Of a DNA stretch of 64,000 nt, positions 48,804 through 58,584 are shown in pieces (position 1 is the first letter of the stretch; every line of letters begins with the position of its first letter). This stretch comes from Sporocytophaga sp. (GTDB lineage Bacteria; Bacteroidota; Bacteroidia; Cytophagales; Cytophagaceae). The translations under genes were made by a program, and so were the position numbers. The notes under the pieces are model-generated. The model searched no databases and was not told where the DNA came from. It worked only from the letters and a program-made list of their open reading frames with translations. Location: assembly GCF_017745095.1 (NCBI RefSeq), contig NZ_JAGHZZ010000003.1, positions 186,001 to 250,000 of the forward strand. Reading direction: 5' to 3'.

Positions 48804-49211
48804 TTATTTCTCGGATAATTCAAGAATTCTGTCAAACTCTTCTTTCTTTACGGGCGTTACAGAAAGCCTTGACTGTTTCACTAAGCTCATGTTTCCCAGT
48901 ATCTTATCCGCCTTTATCGTTTCAAGGGTAACAGGAGTCTTCAACTTTTTATGAGGACCAAGATCCACTACTACCCAATTGGTATCATCCGTTGTCGGAT
49001 CCTGATAAAATTCCTTAAGCACTTTTGCGATCCCTACCACTTCCTTACCCTCATTACTGTGATAAAAAAGGACAAGATCTCCTTTTTTCATGGCTTTCAA
49101 ATTGTTACGAGCCTGATAATTTCTTACCCCGTCCCAGAATGTTGATTTATCCTTCTGAAGCTGTTCAAAGGGATATTTGAATGGTTCTGATTTTACTAGC
49201 CAGTGATTCAT
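48804..49211 (-). CDS. EVE domain protein
   Basis: A 135-residue protein beginning MNHWLVKSEPFKYPFEQLQKD, the diagnostic start of the EVE/thymocyte nuclear protein 1 family, and with VRNYQARNNLKAMKKGDLVLFYHSN in the middle. EVE domains are PUA-like and bind modified bases in nucleic acids. Single-domain versions are common in Bacteroidetes. The cellular role is not settled. Confidence 0.95.
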   Translation of the reverse strand: MNHWLVKSEPFKYPFEQLQKDKSTFWDGVRNYQARNNLKAMKKGDLVLFYHSNEGKEVVGIAKVLKEFYQDPTTDDTNWVVVDLGPHKKLKTPVTLETIKADKILGNMSLVKQSRLSVTPVKKEEFDRILELSEK

Positions 49212-49356
49212 TTAGTTCACAAATTTCCATTCAAAATTAATCTTTTCCTTTAAACCCAAAAGAAAATCTTTTGAATGGAACCCTAATTCCTTTAAAAACA
49301 TTTATGAGCGTAAACCTTCATTGGTTTCTCCTCATTTTTATTTTAATTTTGAATTA

Positions 49357-51069
49357 ATGGGCAATCAGGAAATTATCAACATCTTCAAACTCACGGCTTC
49401 ATTAATGGAGCTTCATGAGGAAAATCCTTTCAAGATCAGAACATATCAAAATGCGGTATATAATCTTGATAAAATCTCCAGCGATTTAGCCGGACTTTCA
49501 TTAGAAGAACTTGCTTCTCTTGAAGGTGTCGGAAAAAGTATTGCCGGAAAAATTCAGGATTTGAATGCTACGGGTACATTCCCCGAATTATCTTCTTTAT
49601 TAGCTCAAACTCCAAAAGGGGTCATTGATATCCTGAACATAAAAGGCATAGGCCCTAAAAAAGTACGCAGCATCTGGAAAGAACTTGATATTGTTTCCAC
49701 AGATGCACTGCTTGAAGCTTGTAATGAAAATAAAATTGCCAGTCTGAAAGGCTTCGGTGAAAAAACCCAGGAAAGCATAAAGAAGGAGTTGCTTTTTGCT
49801 TCTGCCCAAAAAGACAGATGGATGTACGCTGAAGCCGAAGCTACTGCTTTGAAGCTTGAAAAAGACCTTGCTGCACTAAATCTGAAAGTATCCCTAGCAG
49901 GAGATATTCAAAGAAAAGCTGAAACATTGGACACCATTCAGCTTATTGTGGGAGAAAACCAACCTCAGAAAGTATTTAGTGCATTGAGTGGAATTAAATC
50001 ACTTGAGCAAAATATAAAGTCATCAGGACCATTTGTATGGAGAGGCAAAGATTTTTTAACCGAGGTAAAGGTTGAAATAAAAATCTGTCCGGAAGAACGC
50101 TTCGGTAACTTTGTATATCTGAATTCTTCATCTCCTTCGCATCTTAAAACTGATCTGGGAAATTCTACCAATTTATTTCAGCTTCTGACTTCCAAAGACT
50201 TTAAAAATGAACAGGAGATTTTCAGCCACTTGAATTTTCCATTTATCGTTCCTGAGCTTCGTGAAGGATACGATGAAATAGAAAAAGCTAGAGAAAACAG
50301 ACTTCCAGAACTCATCTCCTACAATGATCTGAAAGGCACACTGCATAATCATAGCACCTATAGTGACGGTGTTCATACGCTTGAACAAATGGCCATGTAT
50401 TGCAAGGAGCTTGGATTTGAATACCTTGGAATCAGCGACCACTCCAAATCCGCTTTTTATGCTAACGGATTACAAGAGTTCCGCATTACCGAGCAGCATG
50501 CAGAGATCGATGCGCTGAATAAAAAATTAGCACCATTCAAAATATTCAAAGGCATAGAGTCTGACATATTAAATGATGGCAGCCTTGATTATGAAGATTC
50601 GGTGTTAGCATCTTTTGATTTTATTGTTGCTTCTATCCACTCCAATTTGAAAATGGATAAAGCCAAAGCAACCGAAAGACTGATAAAAGCGATAGAGAAT
50701 CCTTATACAACAATGCTAGGCCACCCGACAGGCAGATTGTTACTTAAAAGAGAAGGCTATCCCATAGATCATAAGAAAGTAATCGATGCCTGTGCAGAGA
50801 ATAATGTGATCATTGAAATCAATGCACATCCTAGAAGATTGGATATGGAATGGAAATGGGTAAGATATGCATTGGAGAAAGGCATCATGATCAGCATTAA
50901 TCCTGATGCACATGAAATGGAAGGATATCTGGATATGCATTATGGAGTGCATGTAGGAAGAAAAGCAGGCCTGACAAAGGAAATGACTTTTAATGCTCTC
51001 AGTGTGCAAGAAGCAGAACAATATTTCAATAAAAAGAAAAGTAGCTCTAAGATTTCAACGAATGCCTAA
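49357..51069 (+). CDS. polX: PolX-type protein (HhH, degenerate polymerase, PHP)
   Basis: I start at ATG 49357 (MGNQEIINIFKL), as the upstream extension starts with TTG. The 570-residue protein has N-terminal helix-hairpin-helix repeats (SLEGVGKSIAGKIQ, NIKGIGPKKVRS), a family X polymerase core (about 150-300) and a C-terminal PHP domain with TLHNHSTYSDGVHTLEQMA, which should bear 3'-5' exonuclease activity. The polymerase catalytic segment reads RKAETLDTIQLIVG: the two aspartates expected near residues 193 and 195 are T and Q, so polymerase activity is probably lost. The GT9 gene overlaps its end by 8 bases. Confidence 0.88.
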   Translation: MGNQEIINIFKLTASLMELHEENPFKIRTYQNAVYNLDKISSDLAGLSLEELASLEGVGKSIAGKIQDLNATGTFPELSSLLAQTPKGVIDILNIKGIGPKKVRSIWKELDIVSTDALLEACNENKIASLKGFGEKTQESIKKELLFASAQKDRWMYAEAEATALKLEKDLAALNLKVSLAGDIQRKAETLDTIQLIVGENQPQKVFSALSGIKSLEQNIKSSGPFVWRGKDFLTEVKVEIKICPEERFGNFVYLNSSSPSHLKTDLGNSTNLFQLLTSKDFKNEQEIFSHLNFPFIVPELREGYDEIEKARENRLPELISYNDLKGTLHNHSTYSDGVHTLEQMAMYCKELGFEYLGISDHSKSAFYANGLQEFRITEQHAEIDALNKKLAPFKIFKGIESDILNDGSLDYEDSVLASFDFIVASIHSNLKMDKAKATERLIKAIENPYTTMLGHPTGRLLLKREGYPIDHKKVIDACAENNVIIEINAHPRRLDMEWKWVRYALEKGIMISINPDAHEMEGYLDMHYGVHVGRKAGLTKEMTFNALSVQEAEQYFNKKKSSSKISTNA

Positions 51070-52069
51070 AGTACTGGTTTTACGATTTTCTTCTATAGGC
51101 GATATAGTGCTTACTACCCCGGTAGTGAGAAATTTAAAGCAACAACTTTCCGGAGCAGAAGTACATTACTGTACCAAAAGTCAATTCAGAATCCTCTTTG
51201 AAGACAACCCCTATATAGACAAGGTATTTTACCTTGATAAATCGTTAAACAACCTGATCGAAGAACTGAAGAGAGAGAATTATGATTATGTCATTGATCT
51301 TCACAACAATCTTCGTACGTCCATCATTAAATGGAGACTAGGGAAAAAGTCATTTACTTTTGATAAACTCAACTTCAAAAAATGGCTATTGGTAAATCTC
51401 AAAGTGGATGTCTTGCCTCCTGTACACATTGTTGACAGGTACATGTCGACGGTTAAAAAGCTAGGTATAACCAATGATGCAAAAGGACTTGATTATTTCG
51501 TTCCATCCAAAGACATTGTCAACCTTCAGAATTATGGACTGGAACCTGACAAGTATATTGCATTTGCGATAGGTGCACAACATGCGACCAAGAGACTTCC
51601 TCTTCACAAACTTGTAGAAGCATGCTCTCTCCAAAATATGCCTCTCATTCTTTTAGGGGGAAAAGAGGATAAAACAATGGGAGATTCAGTTGCTGAAGCC
51701 TGCAAAGATTTGCCATTTTCAGTTATTAATCTGAGTGGACAACTTTCCTTAAACCAGTCAGCTTCTTTCCTTCAACAATCAAAATTTGTAATAAGTCATG
51801 ATACCGGATTGATGCATATAGCATCTGCCTTCAAAAAGGAGATTTATTCAATCTGGGGGAATACGGTTCCACAATTCGGAATGTATCCTTATCAAACTAA
51901 ATATCATGTTCTTGAAAATAATTCTATAAACTGTAGACCTTGTTCAAAAATTGGCTACAAAAATTGCCCTAAGGGACATTTTAAATGCATGAATGAATTG
52001 AATCTCAAATATGGATTTGAAGAAATAAAAAAACAGGAAAACCCGGTTTCCCGAGCCTTCCCGAATTAA
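51062..52069 (+). CDS. Glycosyltransferase family 9 (heptosyltransferase-like)
   Basis: The 335-residue protein from ATG 51062 (MPKVLVLRFSSIGDIVLTTPVVRNLK) has the typical GT9 N-terminus and a C-terminal domain with PLILLGGKEDK and ISHDTGLMHIASAFKK, which matches the sugar-nucleotide site of ADP-heptose:LPS heptosyltransferases. The frame extends upstream to 50993, but the ATG within the polX overlap fits the family better. It probably builds LPS core. A bidirectional terminator follows. Confidence 0.92.
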   Translation: MPKVLVLRFSSIGDIVLTTPVVRNLKQQLSGAEVHYCTKSQFRILFEDNPYIDKVFYLDKSLNNLIEELKRENYDYVIDLHNNLRTSIIKWRLGKKSFTFDKLNFKKWLLVNLKVDVLPPVHIVDRYMSTVKKLGITNDAKGLDYFVPSKDIVNLQNYGLEPDKYIAFAIGAQHATKRLPLHKLVEACSLQNMPLILLGGKEDKTMGDSVAEACKDLPFSVINLSGQLSLNQSASFLQQSKFVISHDTGLMHIASAFKKEIYSIWGNTVPQFGMYPYQTKYHVLENNSINCRPCSKIGYKNCPKGHFKCMNELNLKYGFEEIKKQENPVSRAFPN

Positions 52070-52162
52070 TAACCTTAACTTTCGGCTGCGCACAACCAAT
52101 TATATAACGGCTGAGAAGTATAAATAATTCACTTACAGTGACAATTTTTATTTTACAAATAA

Positions 52163-52196
52163 AAAGAGCCTTTGATCTGAAAATCAAAGGCTCTTT
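52163..52196. terminator. Bidirectional intrinsic terminator
   Basis: AAAGAGCCTTTGAT pairs perfectly with ATCAAAGGCTCTTT (14 bp, 6-base loop) between convergent GT9 and GH9 genes. Confidence 0.88.
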
Positions 52197-52218
52197 CTGC
52201 TTTTAAGAATTAAAGGAC

Positions 52219-55179
52219 TTATTGCTTTATAATATTTCCTGAATTAATCATCTTTCCATCATGGAAGAGAACCACATGGTAGAAGCCTGGTGTCAGATAT
52301 TCTCCAAATGCAGTTTTTCCATTAGAATTTGATTCAAATGCCATTCTTCCCAGCTCATCATAAACCCTAATCATTGAATTCTCCGGTGCGTCAATTACAA
52401 ACTCAGAAGCCGAAGGATTAGGGAATATCATAAGTTTATTTGAAACAGAGCCTTCGATTGACGCAACAACCTGGCACTTAACATTCTGAGCGTCGATAAC
52501 TGCATAAACCGGTGTTCTCGCACAAGCATTACCAGCCTGAATCTTAATATCAAAAATACCAGGGAAAGAATTTGTTTTGTCATCCCTTGTATCATCTGTG
52601 ATATCCATCACTCCAGCGGCATCCATTGTTGAGAAGTTTGCTCCATTGTCAAACCATACCATTTGATTACCAGCAGAAGGAGTGAGCTCATAGTTTCCAG
52701 CGCCTGGGACTTCAATTGGTGTTGAGAAATTAAAAGTATAATAAGTATTAAATGGTGTACCACTTTGAGCACCTGTACATGCTACACCTGCAGGAGTATA
52801 ACTTTTTATAGTAGTTCCATTTTGTTTCAGGTCAAATGTTATTGTAACTAAATCCCCACTATTGCAGCTATAGACAAAAGGTAATACTTTGAGCTGCGTT
52901 ATTGTGAAGGCTTTTGCAGCAGTAAATCTGATCCCTACAGCTCCTGCATTTTGAGGAGACGTAAGAGTATTGGATGTCGACGACGGGCCAGCGGTAGCTG
53001 ATACGGAATTGCCATCCTGAACATAATATGTTTTTGATGAAGTAATACTAGGACTATAAGTTAATCCTGTAGCCAGTGAGCTTCCTCCTGTTGAAGCCGC
53101 ATACCAGTCATAAACACCACTTGTTGCGTTTACTTTAAGATTGGCATTTCCTGATTCGCAAATTGTATCACTTACTACACTCAGCAGTTTGGATGTGATT
53201 ACAACATTATCTGATTTTGATGTACAACCTGTTGCACTGATTGTTCCGACATATGTTCCTGCCTCAGTTGCAGTATATTTCTGAGCAGTAGCTCCACCGA
53301 TTGTTTTTCCATCTTTTGTCCAACTATAAGTTATTCCAGCTCCGGAAGTGCCGAGATCCAATATTACAGATGTTTGGCTGCATAGTTCCTGATCAGCGCC
53401 AAGAGTGATTGTCGGGAGGACTCCAAGAACTTCAACACTGCCTTCTGTAAACCATGATGTAAGGGAATCAAGTCTGCACTTATAGACCCCAGCCTGAGTG
53501 ACAGTTAACTTGTTTTGAGTTTTTGATGCAGCTGAGATAACTGTCCCATCCTTGTACCAGGTGAATGTTTTTACATTGTCTACTGCCACTTTTGAGTCAA
53601 GCACAATATTTGTCTTGCCGCAGATAGATTGATTTGCACCAAGATCAGGAGTAGTTTTACCAAACTTTGCAGTATTTACAGGATCAAGTTTTGAATTGAT
53701 AAAAGCAAGGACACCCACAAGGCAAGCATTGTAATCTATCCCACCTTCTGTATGAAGAACATTAACAAGATCATCACTGAAGCTGCCCGCATTTCTGGTT
53801 CCTCCCACCATATAGCCAGCTTGTTTGTTTTTTGCAGGAATTGGTAATGTCATTTTTATTGCATCAGTGGGATTATCATCTCTTAAAAATAGATTTCGAT
53901 GATGTGGATGCAATGGCGATTTTGCTCCAAAACCAACTATAAATGACAAATTAGCTGAATTCTTTCCTAATATATAGTCGATATTATCATATATAAATTT
54001 GTGAGGAGTAGCATCTGTTCCGTTCAATTTCTGCCAAAGAGCCACCATAAGGGCAGTGTTAGCATTATAACGAAGGGGCCCCCAACTTGTATTTCCTCCG
54101 GCAAACTGGCCATCGGCTTGCACATTTGTAAGGTAACTATTAACAATTGTTCCAAACGTAGATTTTGCATTTGTTCGACCTAACAAGGCTAAATTATAAA
54201 TAGCTATGTCTCCGTTATTTTCGTAGTCAAAGCCATAAGTTTTTCCTGAAATATCATAGCCAGAGGCATTGTTGGCTGCAATAGTAAATGCAAATGCTTC
54301 TGTCTTATAGCTTTCAGTATTGGTTACCCAAAATAATTCAGCACACATAGTAGCATAGTCATCTTTCCAAGTTGCGTTAGCTCCATAAAATCCTCCTTCT
54401 CCTGTTGCAGCTGTTCCCGGGTGTGCCTTTGCATAGGTATAAGCAAATAGGGCATGCTGAAAACACAAATCTGCATAAGCAGGATCAAAAGGGCGGTACA
54501 TTCTTGACATCAAAGCCAGTGTGGCTCCACAAAAAGAGGCCATTGAAGCGTCATTTGGATTTTTATAAACTGGTCTTTGCTGGCCACCTTTATTTACTGC
54601 AGAAGTCTGCATTTTAACTGCTGTGACCCATTCTGTATGATCATAATTACTATTGCCCACCTGATAATAAAATGTAGTAGCATTTCTAGTACATTTAATA
54701 AAGTAGTCCGTTGCATGTTTTACTTCATCAAGAATATCCGGTATACCATTCGGATCATGCTTTTTTCCTTCCCATGACCAGTCTCCAGCCGTTTTGTATC
54801 CGTTATATGTATAGGAATAATAATCATCATACCCTGTTGGAAACTCTGCATATGCCTTAAGCAACATATATGCTGAATAAAACTGAGTCTGACCATATTT
54901 TACGTGATCACCGCAATCATGCCAGCCCCCAGATAGGTCATATCCATCGGTATCTTTGTCTTCTGAAAAGCATTTTCCTCTCAGGCTTTCTGAAACTCCT
55001 GAAGGCAAATGACCAGAAACAAGCCAGTTGTTCTCACCAGATCTTTGCCCTCCATACATTCTGGTAGTCATCCATAAGGCCTTTTTATAATCCTGAGTAG
55101 TAAAACCCTGAGCCTTTACGCTAAGGTTTACCGCAAAGAGGGAAATTGAAATTAATAATACTAATAAAGGTCTATTCAT
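52219..55179 (-). CDS. GH9 cellulase with Ig-like modules and T9SS sorting domain
   Basis: I start at ATG 55179 (MNRPLLVLLISISLF...VKAQ), a signal peptide; the longer frame begins with TTG. The GH9 catalytic domain spans about residues 25-480: GGWHDCGDHVKYGQ carries the catalytic aspartates, PHHRNLFLRDD the conserved HHR, and TEGGIDYNA the general acid glutamate. Two Ig-like modules (YSWTKDGKTIGGATAQK and a preceding TWYKDG) follow, then a beta-rich module of about 170 residues that I cannot name, and a T9SS type A domain (IFPNPSASEFVID and YHVVLFHDGKMI). It is a secreted endo- or processive cellulase. Confidence 0.95.
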   Translation of the reverse strand: MNRPLLVLLISISLFAVNLSVKAQGFTTQDYKKALWMTTRMYGGQRSGENNWLVSGHLPSGVSESLRGKCFSEDKDTDGYDLSGGWHDCGDHVKYGQTQFYSAYMLLKAYAEFPTGYDDYYSYTYNGYKTAGDWSWEGKKHDPNGIPDILDEVKHATDYFIKCTRNATTFYYQVGNSNYDHTEWVTAVKMQTSAVNKGGQQRPVYKNPNDASMASFCGATLALMSRMYRPFDPAYADLCFQHALFAYTYAKAHPGTAATGEGGFYGANATWKDDYATMCAELFWVTNTESYKTEAFAFTIAANNASGYDISGKTYGFDYENNGDIAIYNLALLGRTNAKSTFGTIVNSYLTNVQADGQFAGGNTSWGPLRYNANTALMVALWQKLNGTDATPHKFIYDNIDYILGKNSANLSFIVGFGAKSPLHPHHRNLFLRDDNPTDAIKMTLPIPAKNKQAGYMVGGTRNAGSFSDDLVNVLHTEGGIDYNACLVGVLAFINSKLDPVNTAKFGKTTPDLGANQSICGKTNIVLDSKVAVDNVKTFTWYKDGTVISAASKTQNKLTVTQAGVYKCRLDSLTSWFTEGSVEVLGVLPTITLGADQELCSQTSVILDLGTSGAGITYSWTKDGKTIGGATAQKYTATEAGTYVGTISATGCTSKSDNVVITSKLLSVVSDTICESGNANLKVNATSGVYDWYAASTGGSSLATGLTYSPSITSSKTYYVQDGNSVSATAGPSSTSNTLTSPQNAGAVGIRFTAAKAFTITQLKVLPFVYSCNSGDLVTITFDLKQNGTTIKSYTPAGVACTGAQSGTPFNTYYTFNFSTPIEVPGAGNYELTPSAGNQMVWFDNGANFSTMDAAGVMDITDDTRDDKTNSFPGIFDIKIQAGNACARTPVYAVIDAQNVKCQVVASIEGSVSNKLMIFPNPSASEFVIDAPENSMIRVYDELGRMAFESNSNGKTAFGEYLTPGFYHVVLFHDGKMINSGNIIKQ

Positions 55180-55336
55180 TTCCAAAATTGGTTTTAGTAT
55201 ATAGAATCTAGGCAAAATACCATATTGTATATACTATTTCAATAGGAATTGTAACCTACCGGAAAATAATTGTAAAATTTATATTTATTAATTGATAATT
55301 AAGATCTTATCAGAAGGGTCTATCAAAAAAATGAAA

Positions 55337-55362
55337 ATAAAAAACCCGCGTTGCCACGGGTT
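55337..55362 (-). terminator. Intrinsic terminator of the cold-shock gene
   Basis: AACCCG and CGGGTT flank an 8-base loop; the minus strand continues with TTTTTATTTTC. Confidence 0.7.
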
Positions 55363-55392
55363 AAGTTCTTTTGTCTGTGTAAATAAAATAAT

Positions 55393-55584
55393 TTATATTT
55401 TCTTTACATTCACCGCGCTAAGGCCTTTTTTGCCATCTACTACCTTGAAAGCAACTTTATCATTTTGCTTTACTTTGTCCTCAAGACCTGTCACATGAAC
55501 AAAAATTTCCTGGTTTGAACTTTCATCTTTAATGAAACCATAACCTTTGCTCTCATTGAAGAATTTGATTGTACCTGTATTCAT
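55393..55584 (-). CDS. Cold-shock domain protein
   Basis: A 63-residue OB-fold RNA-binding protein from ATG 55584 (MNTGTIKFFNESKGYGFIKD). The RNP1 motif is KGYGFI and RNP2 is EIFVHV. The longer frame to 55647 is not plausible, as the extra 21 residues are not in any family member. It acts as an RNA chaperone or translation activator in the cytoplasm. The leader between the upstream gene and this start is about 106 bases, compatible with a cold-responsive untranslated region, but I do not see a known element in it. Confidence 0.93.
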   Translation of the reverse strand: MNTGTIKFFNESKGYGFIKDESSNQEIFVHVTGLEDKVKQNDKVAFKVVDGKKGLSAVNVKKI

Positions 55585-55690
55585 AAAATAAGTAATTAAT
55601 TTCCCTAAAGTTAAAAAAATATTTAATAGATCCCTACAAATCGACAAAAAAATTACATCAAAAAAAATATTTTTAAAGGAGAGACTTTTT

Positions 55691-56071
55691 TTAATCCCCT
55701 CCTTTATTCAGCTTATTTTCAAGCAAAAAGATAATTTTTTCCTTATCTGACAGCTGCTGTTTTAGTAGATCAACCTCCTTTTTCATACGCTCATTTTCCT
55801 GTATCAATTGCTCATTGAGATTTTTCTGATCTGATAAAGCCTTCATAATATCCTCTTTTTCAGAAGATTCAGCTCTCCATTTAAAGATATCTTCAACAGT
55901 AACTTCTAAAATGGAAGCTATTTTTTCCAGACGATCAACAGTTAGAGAGATCGCTCCGCGTTCAATTTTACCATAAGTTGAATAGTCAATTCCTAGTTGA
56001 TAGGCTAGATACTCCTGACTTATTCCCTTTTGCTTCCGAATTGATTTTATATTTAGTACAACACCGCTCAC
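55691..56071 (-). CDS. XRE-type HTH regulator with C-terminal coiled coil
   Basis: The 126-residue protein has an HTH_XRE domain (about residues 7-60: SIRKQKGISQEYLAYQLGIDYSTYGKIERG and VDRLEKIASIL). Residues about 70-122 are a highly charged coiled coil (EQLIQENERMKKEVDLLKQQLSDKEK). No ligand-binding domain is present. The target is unknown. Confidence 0.9.
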   Translation of the reverse strand: MSGVVLNIKSIRKQKGISQEYLAYQLGIDYSTYGKIERGAISLTVDRLEKIASILEVTVEDIFKWRAESSEKEDIMKALSDQKNLNEQLIQENERMKKEVDLLKQQLSDKEKIIFLLENKLNKGGD

Positions 56072-56261
56072 TGAATAACAAATTTAAATAATGGAATTAT
56101 CCTATAACAGGGCATAAAAAGACTAATACAAGAGTTTAAATACCTGAGAGAGTTGCCTTGTAGGCTTTTTAAGCTTCTGATTTCTTTTTATTCCTGTGCT
56201 GAATAAAGAACAAATAGTTAAAAATTAAAATTCAGTTAAAAAGCATTGAGGATGATATAGA

Positions 56262-56299
56262 TAAAAAAACGGGTAGATTTCCATCAGAAATTTACCCGT
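56262..56299 (-). terminator. Intrinsic terminator of thrABC
   Basis: ACGGGTAGATTT and AAATTTACCCGT form a 12-bp stem with one G-T pair and a 7-base loop; the minus strand then has T7. Confidence 0.82.
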
Positions 56300-56330
56300 C
56301 CTTGTAAAATATGTTAAATCTTTGTAAAAA

Positions 56331-57635
56331 TTACATTGATTTTAGTAAATAAGATTTCAAATTAGAGAAGTCAGAAGTTAATGGAAATGCTTCTTTTTTC
56401 TTGTTAACAACCGCCTGAAGACGCTCAGGAAGTTCTATTTTTTTATTAATAATATCTTCAACAACCTCAATAAATTTGCTTGGGTGGGCAGTGGCCAGAA
56501 ATACACCTGCAAATTTTTCTCCCGTTGTTTTAGCATATTCTTTTAATCCAAGATAAGCAACCGCCCCGTGAGGGTCCATAATATAACCACCAGCTTTATA
56601 GACTTTCTCAATTGCCTGAGCAGTTTCCTCATCATTGTATCTTGTTCCAAAGATATCTTTCTTAATCGCCTCAAGATCCTTCCCGTAAAGCTCCACAAGT
56701 CTTGCGTAGTTGCTAGGATTTCCGACATCCATTGCATTTGAAATAGTAGCTACAGAAGGACGAGCTTTGAAAATTCCCGTTTCAAGGAATTCCGGTACTA
56801 CATCATTTGCATTGGTGGAAGCAATATACTTTTGAACAGGTAAGCCCATTCTCTTTGCAATCAGTCCACCACAAAGGTTACCAAAGTTTCCGCTAGGTGT
56901 AGAGAATACAACTGGAAGACCTAATGATTTCAGTTTTGCATAAGCATAAAAATAGTAAAATGACTGAGGGATCAATCTGCTTATGTTTATGCTATTTGCT
57001 GAAGATAGATTTATTTTGCTGTTAAGTTCTTTATCTAAAAAGGCTTCTTTAACCAGTCTTTGACAGTCATCAAATGTACCATCGACTTCAAGTGCAGTAA
57101 TATTCTGCCCTAAAGTCGTTAATTGTTTTTCCTGTATATCGCTTACTTTTTTGCTTGGGTACAAAATAGTAACTTTAATTCCTGGCATTCCAAGAAATCC
57201 TTGAGCTACAGCGCTACCAGTATCGCCTGAAGTTGCTACCAATATGTGAATTTCCTTTTTTTCCTTTTGAAGGAAATAAGACATGATCTTAGCCATGAAT
57301 CTTGCTCCAAAATCTTTGAATGCAAGAGAAGGACCATGAAATAATTCAAGAACGAAAATATTATCCTCTACCTTAACAAGTGGAGCGTCGAATGATAGTA
57401 CATCGTCAATAATCTTTTTCAGATCTGCATCAGGAATTTCATCTCCGATCAAAGTTTTTGTAACCTGAAAAGCAATTTCCTGAAAGGAAAGCTTATCTAT
57501 GGTATCAAAAAAAGATGATGGCAACTGAGGAATAGATACCGGCATAAATAGACCGTTATCATCAGGCAAACCTTTAAATACAGCTTCTTTAAAAGATACT
57601 TCAGCTGCAGAACGATTGGTACTGTATAATCTCAT
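56331..57635 (-). CDS. thrC: Threonine synthase
   Basis: The 434-residue PLP enzyme converts O-phosphohomoserine to threonine. The lysine is in SLAFKDFGARFMA, followed by LVATSGDTGSAVAQG (phosphate loop), and VFSTPSGNFGNLCGG later. The start RLYSTNRSAAEVSFKEAV is typical of the enteric type. It follows thrB by 15 bases, in the order thrA-thrB-thrC, and ends at a strong terminator. Confidence 0.97.
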   Translation of the reverse strand: MRLYSTNRSAAEVSFKEAVFKGLPDDNGLFMPVSIPQLPSSFFDTIDKLSFQEIAFQVTKTLIGDEIPDADLKKIIDDVLSFDAPLVKVEDNIFVLELFHGPSLAFKDFGARFMAKIMSYFLQKEKKEIHILVATSGDTGSAVAQGFLGMPGIKVTILYPSKKVSDIQEKQLTTLGQNITALEVDGTFDDCQRLVKEAFLDKELNSKINLSSANSINISRLIPQSFYYFYAYAKLKSLGLPVVFSTPSGNFGNLCGGLIAKRMGLPVQKYIASTNANDVVPEFLETGIFKARPSVATISNAMDVGNPSNYARLVELYGKDLEAIKKDIFGTRYNDEETAQAIEKVYKAGGYIMDPHGAVAYLGLKEYAKTTGEKFAGVFLATAHPSKFIEVVEDIINKKIELPERLQAVVNKKKEAFPLTSDFSNLKSYLLKSM

Positions 57636-57650
57636 TTTATATTGACAATT

Positions 57651-58583
57651 TTAGTCCAGTATTTGTGGACCTGAATTATTGATTTTAGAAATATAAACTT
57701 CGCTCCCTATATTGATTGAGTTAAGCACTTTTTGCATCTCATTACCTACTTTATGAGCGATTTCTTCTGAAGTACTAAGCGCAAATATTGATGGGCCGGA
57801 ACCTGAGATTCCACAACCTAGCGCTCCCGCACTTAAAGCTGCTTGCTTCACATCTTCAAAACCAGGAATTAAGATTGCTCTTATCGGCTCTACGATCACA
57901 TCTTTCATGGATCTTCCTATTAGCTGGTAATCAGAGAGCATTAGGCCTGCAATTAGTCCTCCTACGTTTCCCCACTGAGTAACAGCATCTCTTAGAGGAA
58001 TCTGTTTCTTCAGTATTTCACGGGCATCTTTCGTCTGAACTTCCACCTGAGGGTGAATGATGGTAGAATATAAATTTGCAGGAGTTGGAATTTTGATCAC
58101 ATCCAGAGGATCATAACTTCTGATCAAGACAAAACCACCCAGCAATGAAGGAGCAACGTTATCCGCATGTGCGCTACCACAGGCAATTCTTTCTCCTTCC
58201 ATGGCGAATGGGAGCAATTCCTGCTGGTTAAGTGGCATGCCTAATAATTGATTCACTGCAAACACCCCAGCCACTGCACTTGCTGCGCTTGAGCCAAGTC
58301 CGCTTCCAAGAGGCATTTTTTTATGCAAGGTAATTTCAATACCTGCATCTGACTGAAGATGGTTTAGAAAACGAGATACAGCAACACCAACGGTATTTTT
58401 ATCTGCATCTTTCGTTAGTCTCCCTTCGTCACCAGTAATAGTTGTAATCTTTACGCCCGGTGTAGATTTTTTAGTAAGTACTACTTCGTCACCTGGGTTC
58501 TCGACCGCAAAGCCAAGCACATCAAACCCACAAGCCACATTTGCCACTGTAGCAGGGGCAAATACTTTTATACTATCTTTCAT
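57651..58583 (-). CDS. thrB: Homoserine kinase
   Basis: A GHMP kinase that phosphorylates homoserine. The phosphate loop is MPLGSGLGSSAASAVAG, and KVFAPATVANVACGFDVLGFA starts the protein; GALGCGISGSGPSIFAL is the C-terminal GHMP motif. I start at ATG 58583 because the residues before it come from a TTG. The gap to thrA is then 1 base, so translational coupling is likely. Confidence 0.96.
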   Translation of the reverse strand: MKDSIKVFAPATVANVACGFDVLGFAVENPGDEVVLTKKSTPGVKITTITGDEGRLTKDADKNTVGVAVSRFLNHLQSDAGIEITLHKKMPLGSGLGSSAASAVAGVFAVNQLLGMPLNQQELLPFAMEGERIACGSAHADNVAPSLLGGFVLIRSYDPLDVIKIPTPANLYSTIIHPQVEVQTKDAREILKKQIPLRDAVTQWGNVGGLIAGLMLSDYQLIGRSMKDVIVEPIRAILIPGFEDVKQAALSAGALGCGISGSGPSIFALSTSEEIAHKVGNEMQKVLNSINIGSEVYISKINNSGPQILD

Positions 58584-58584
58584 A

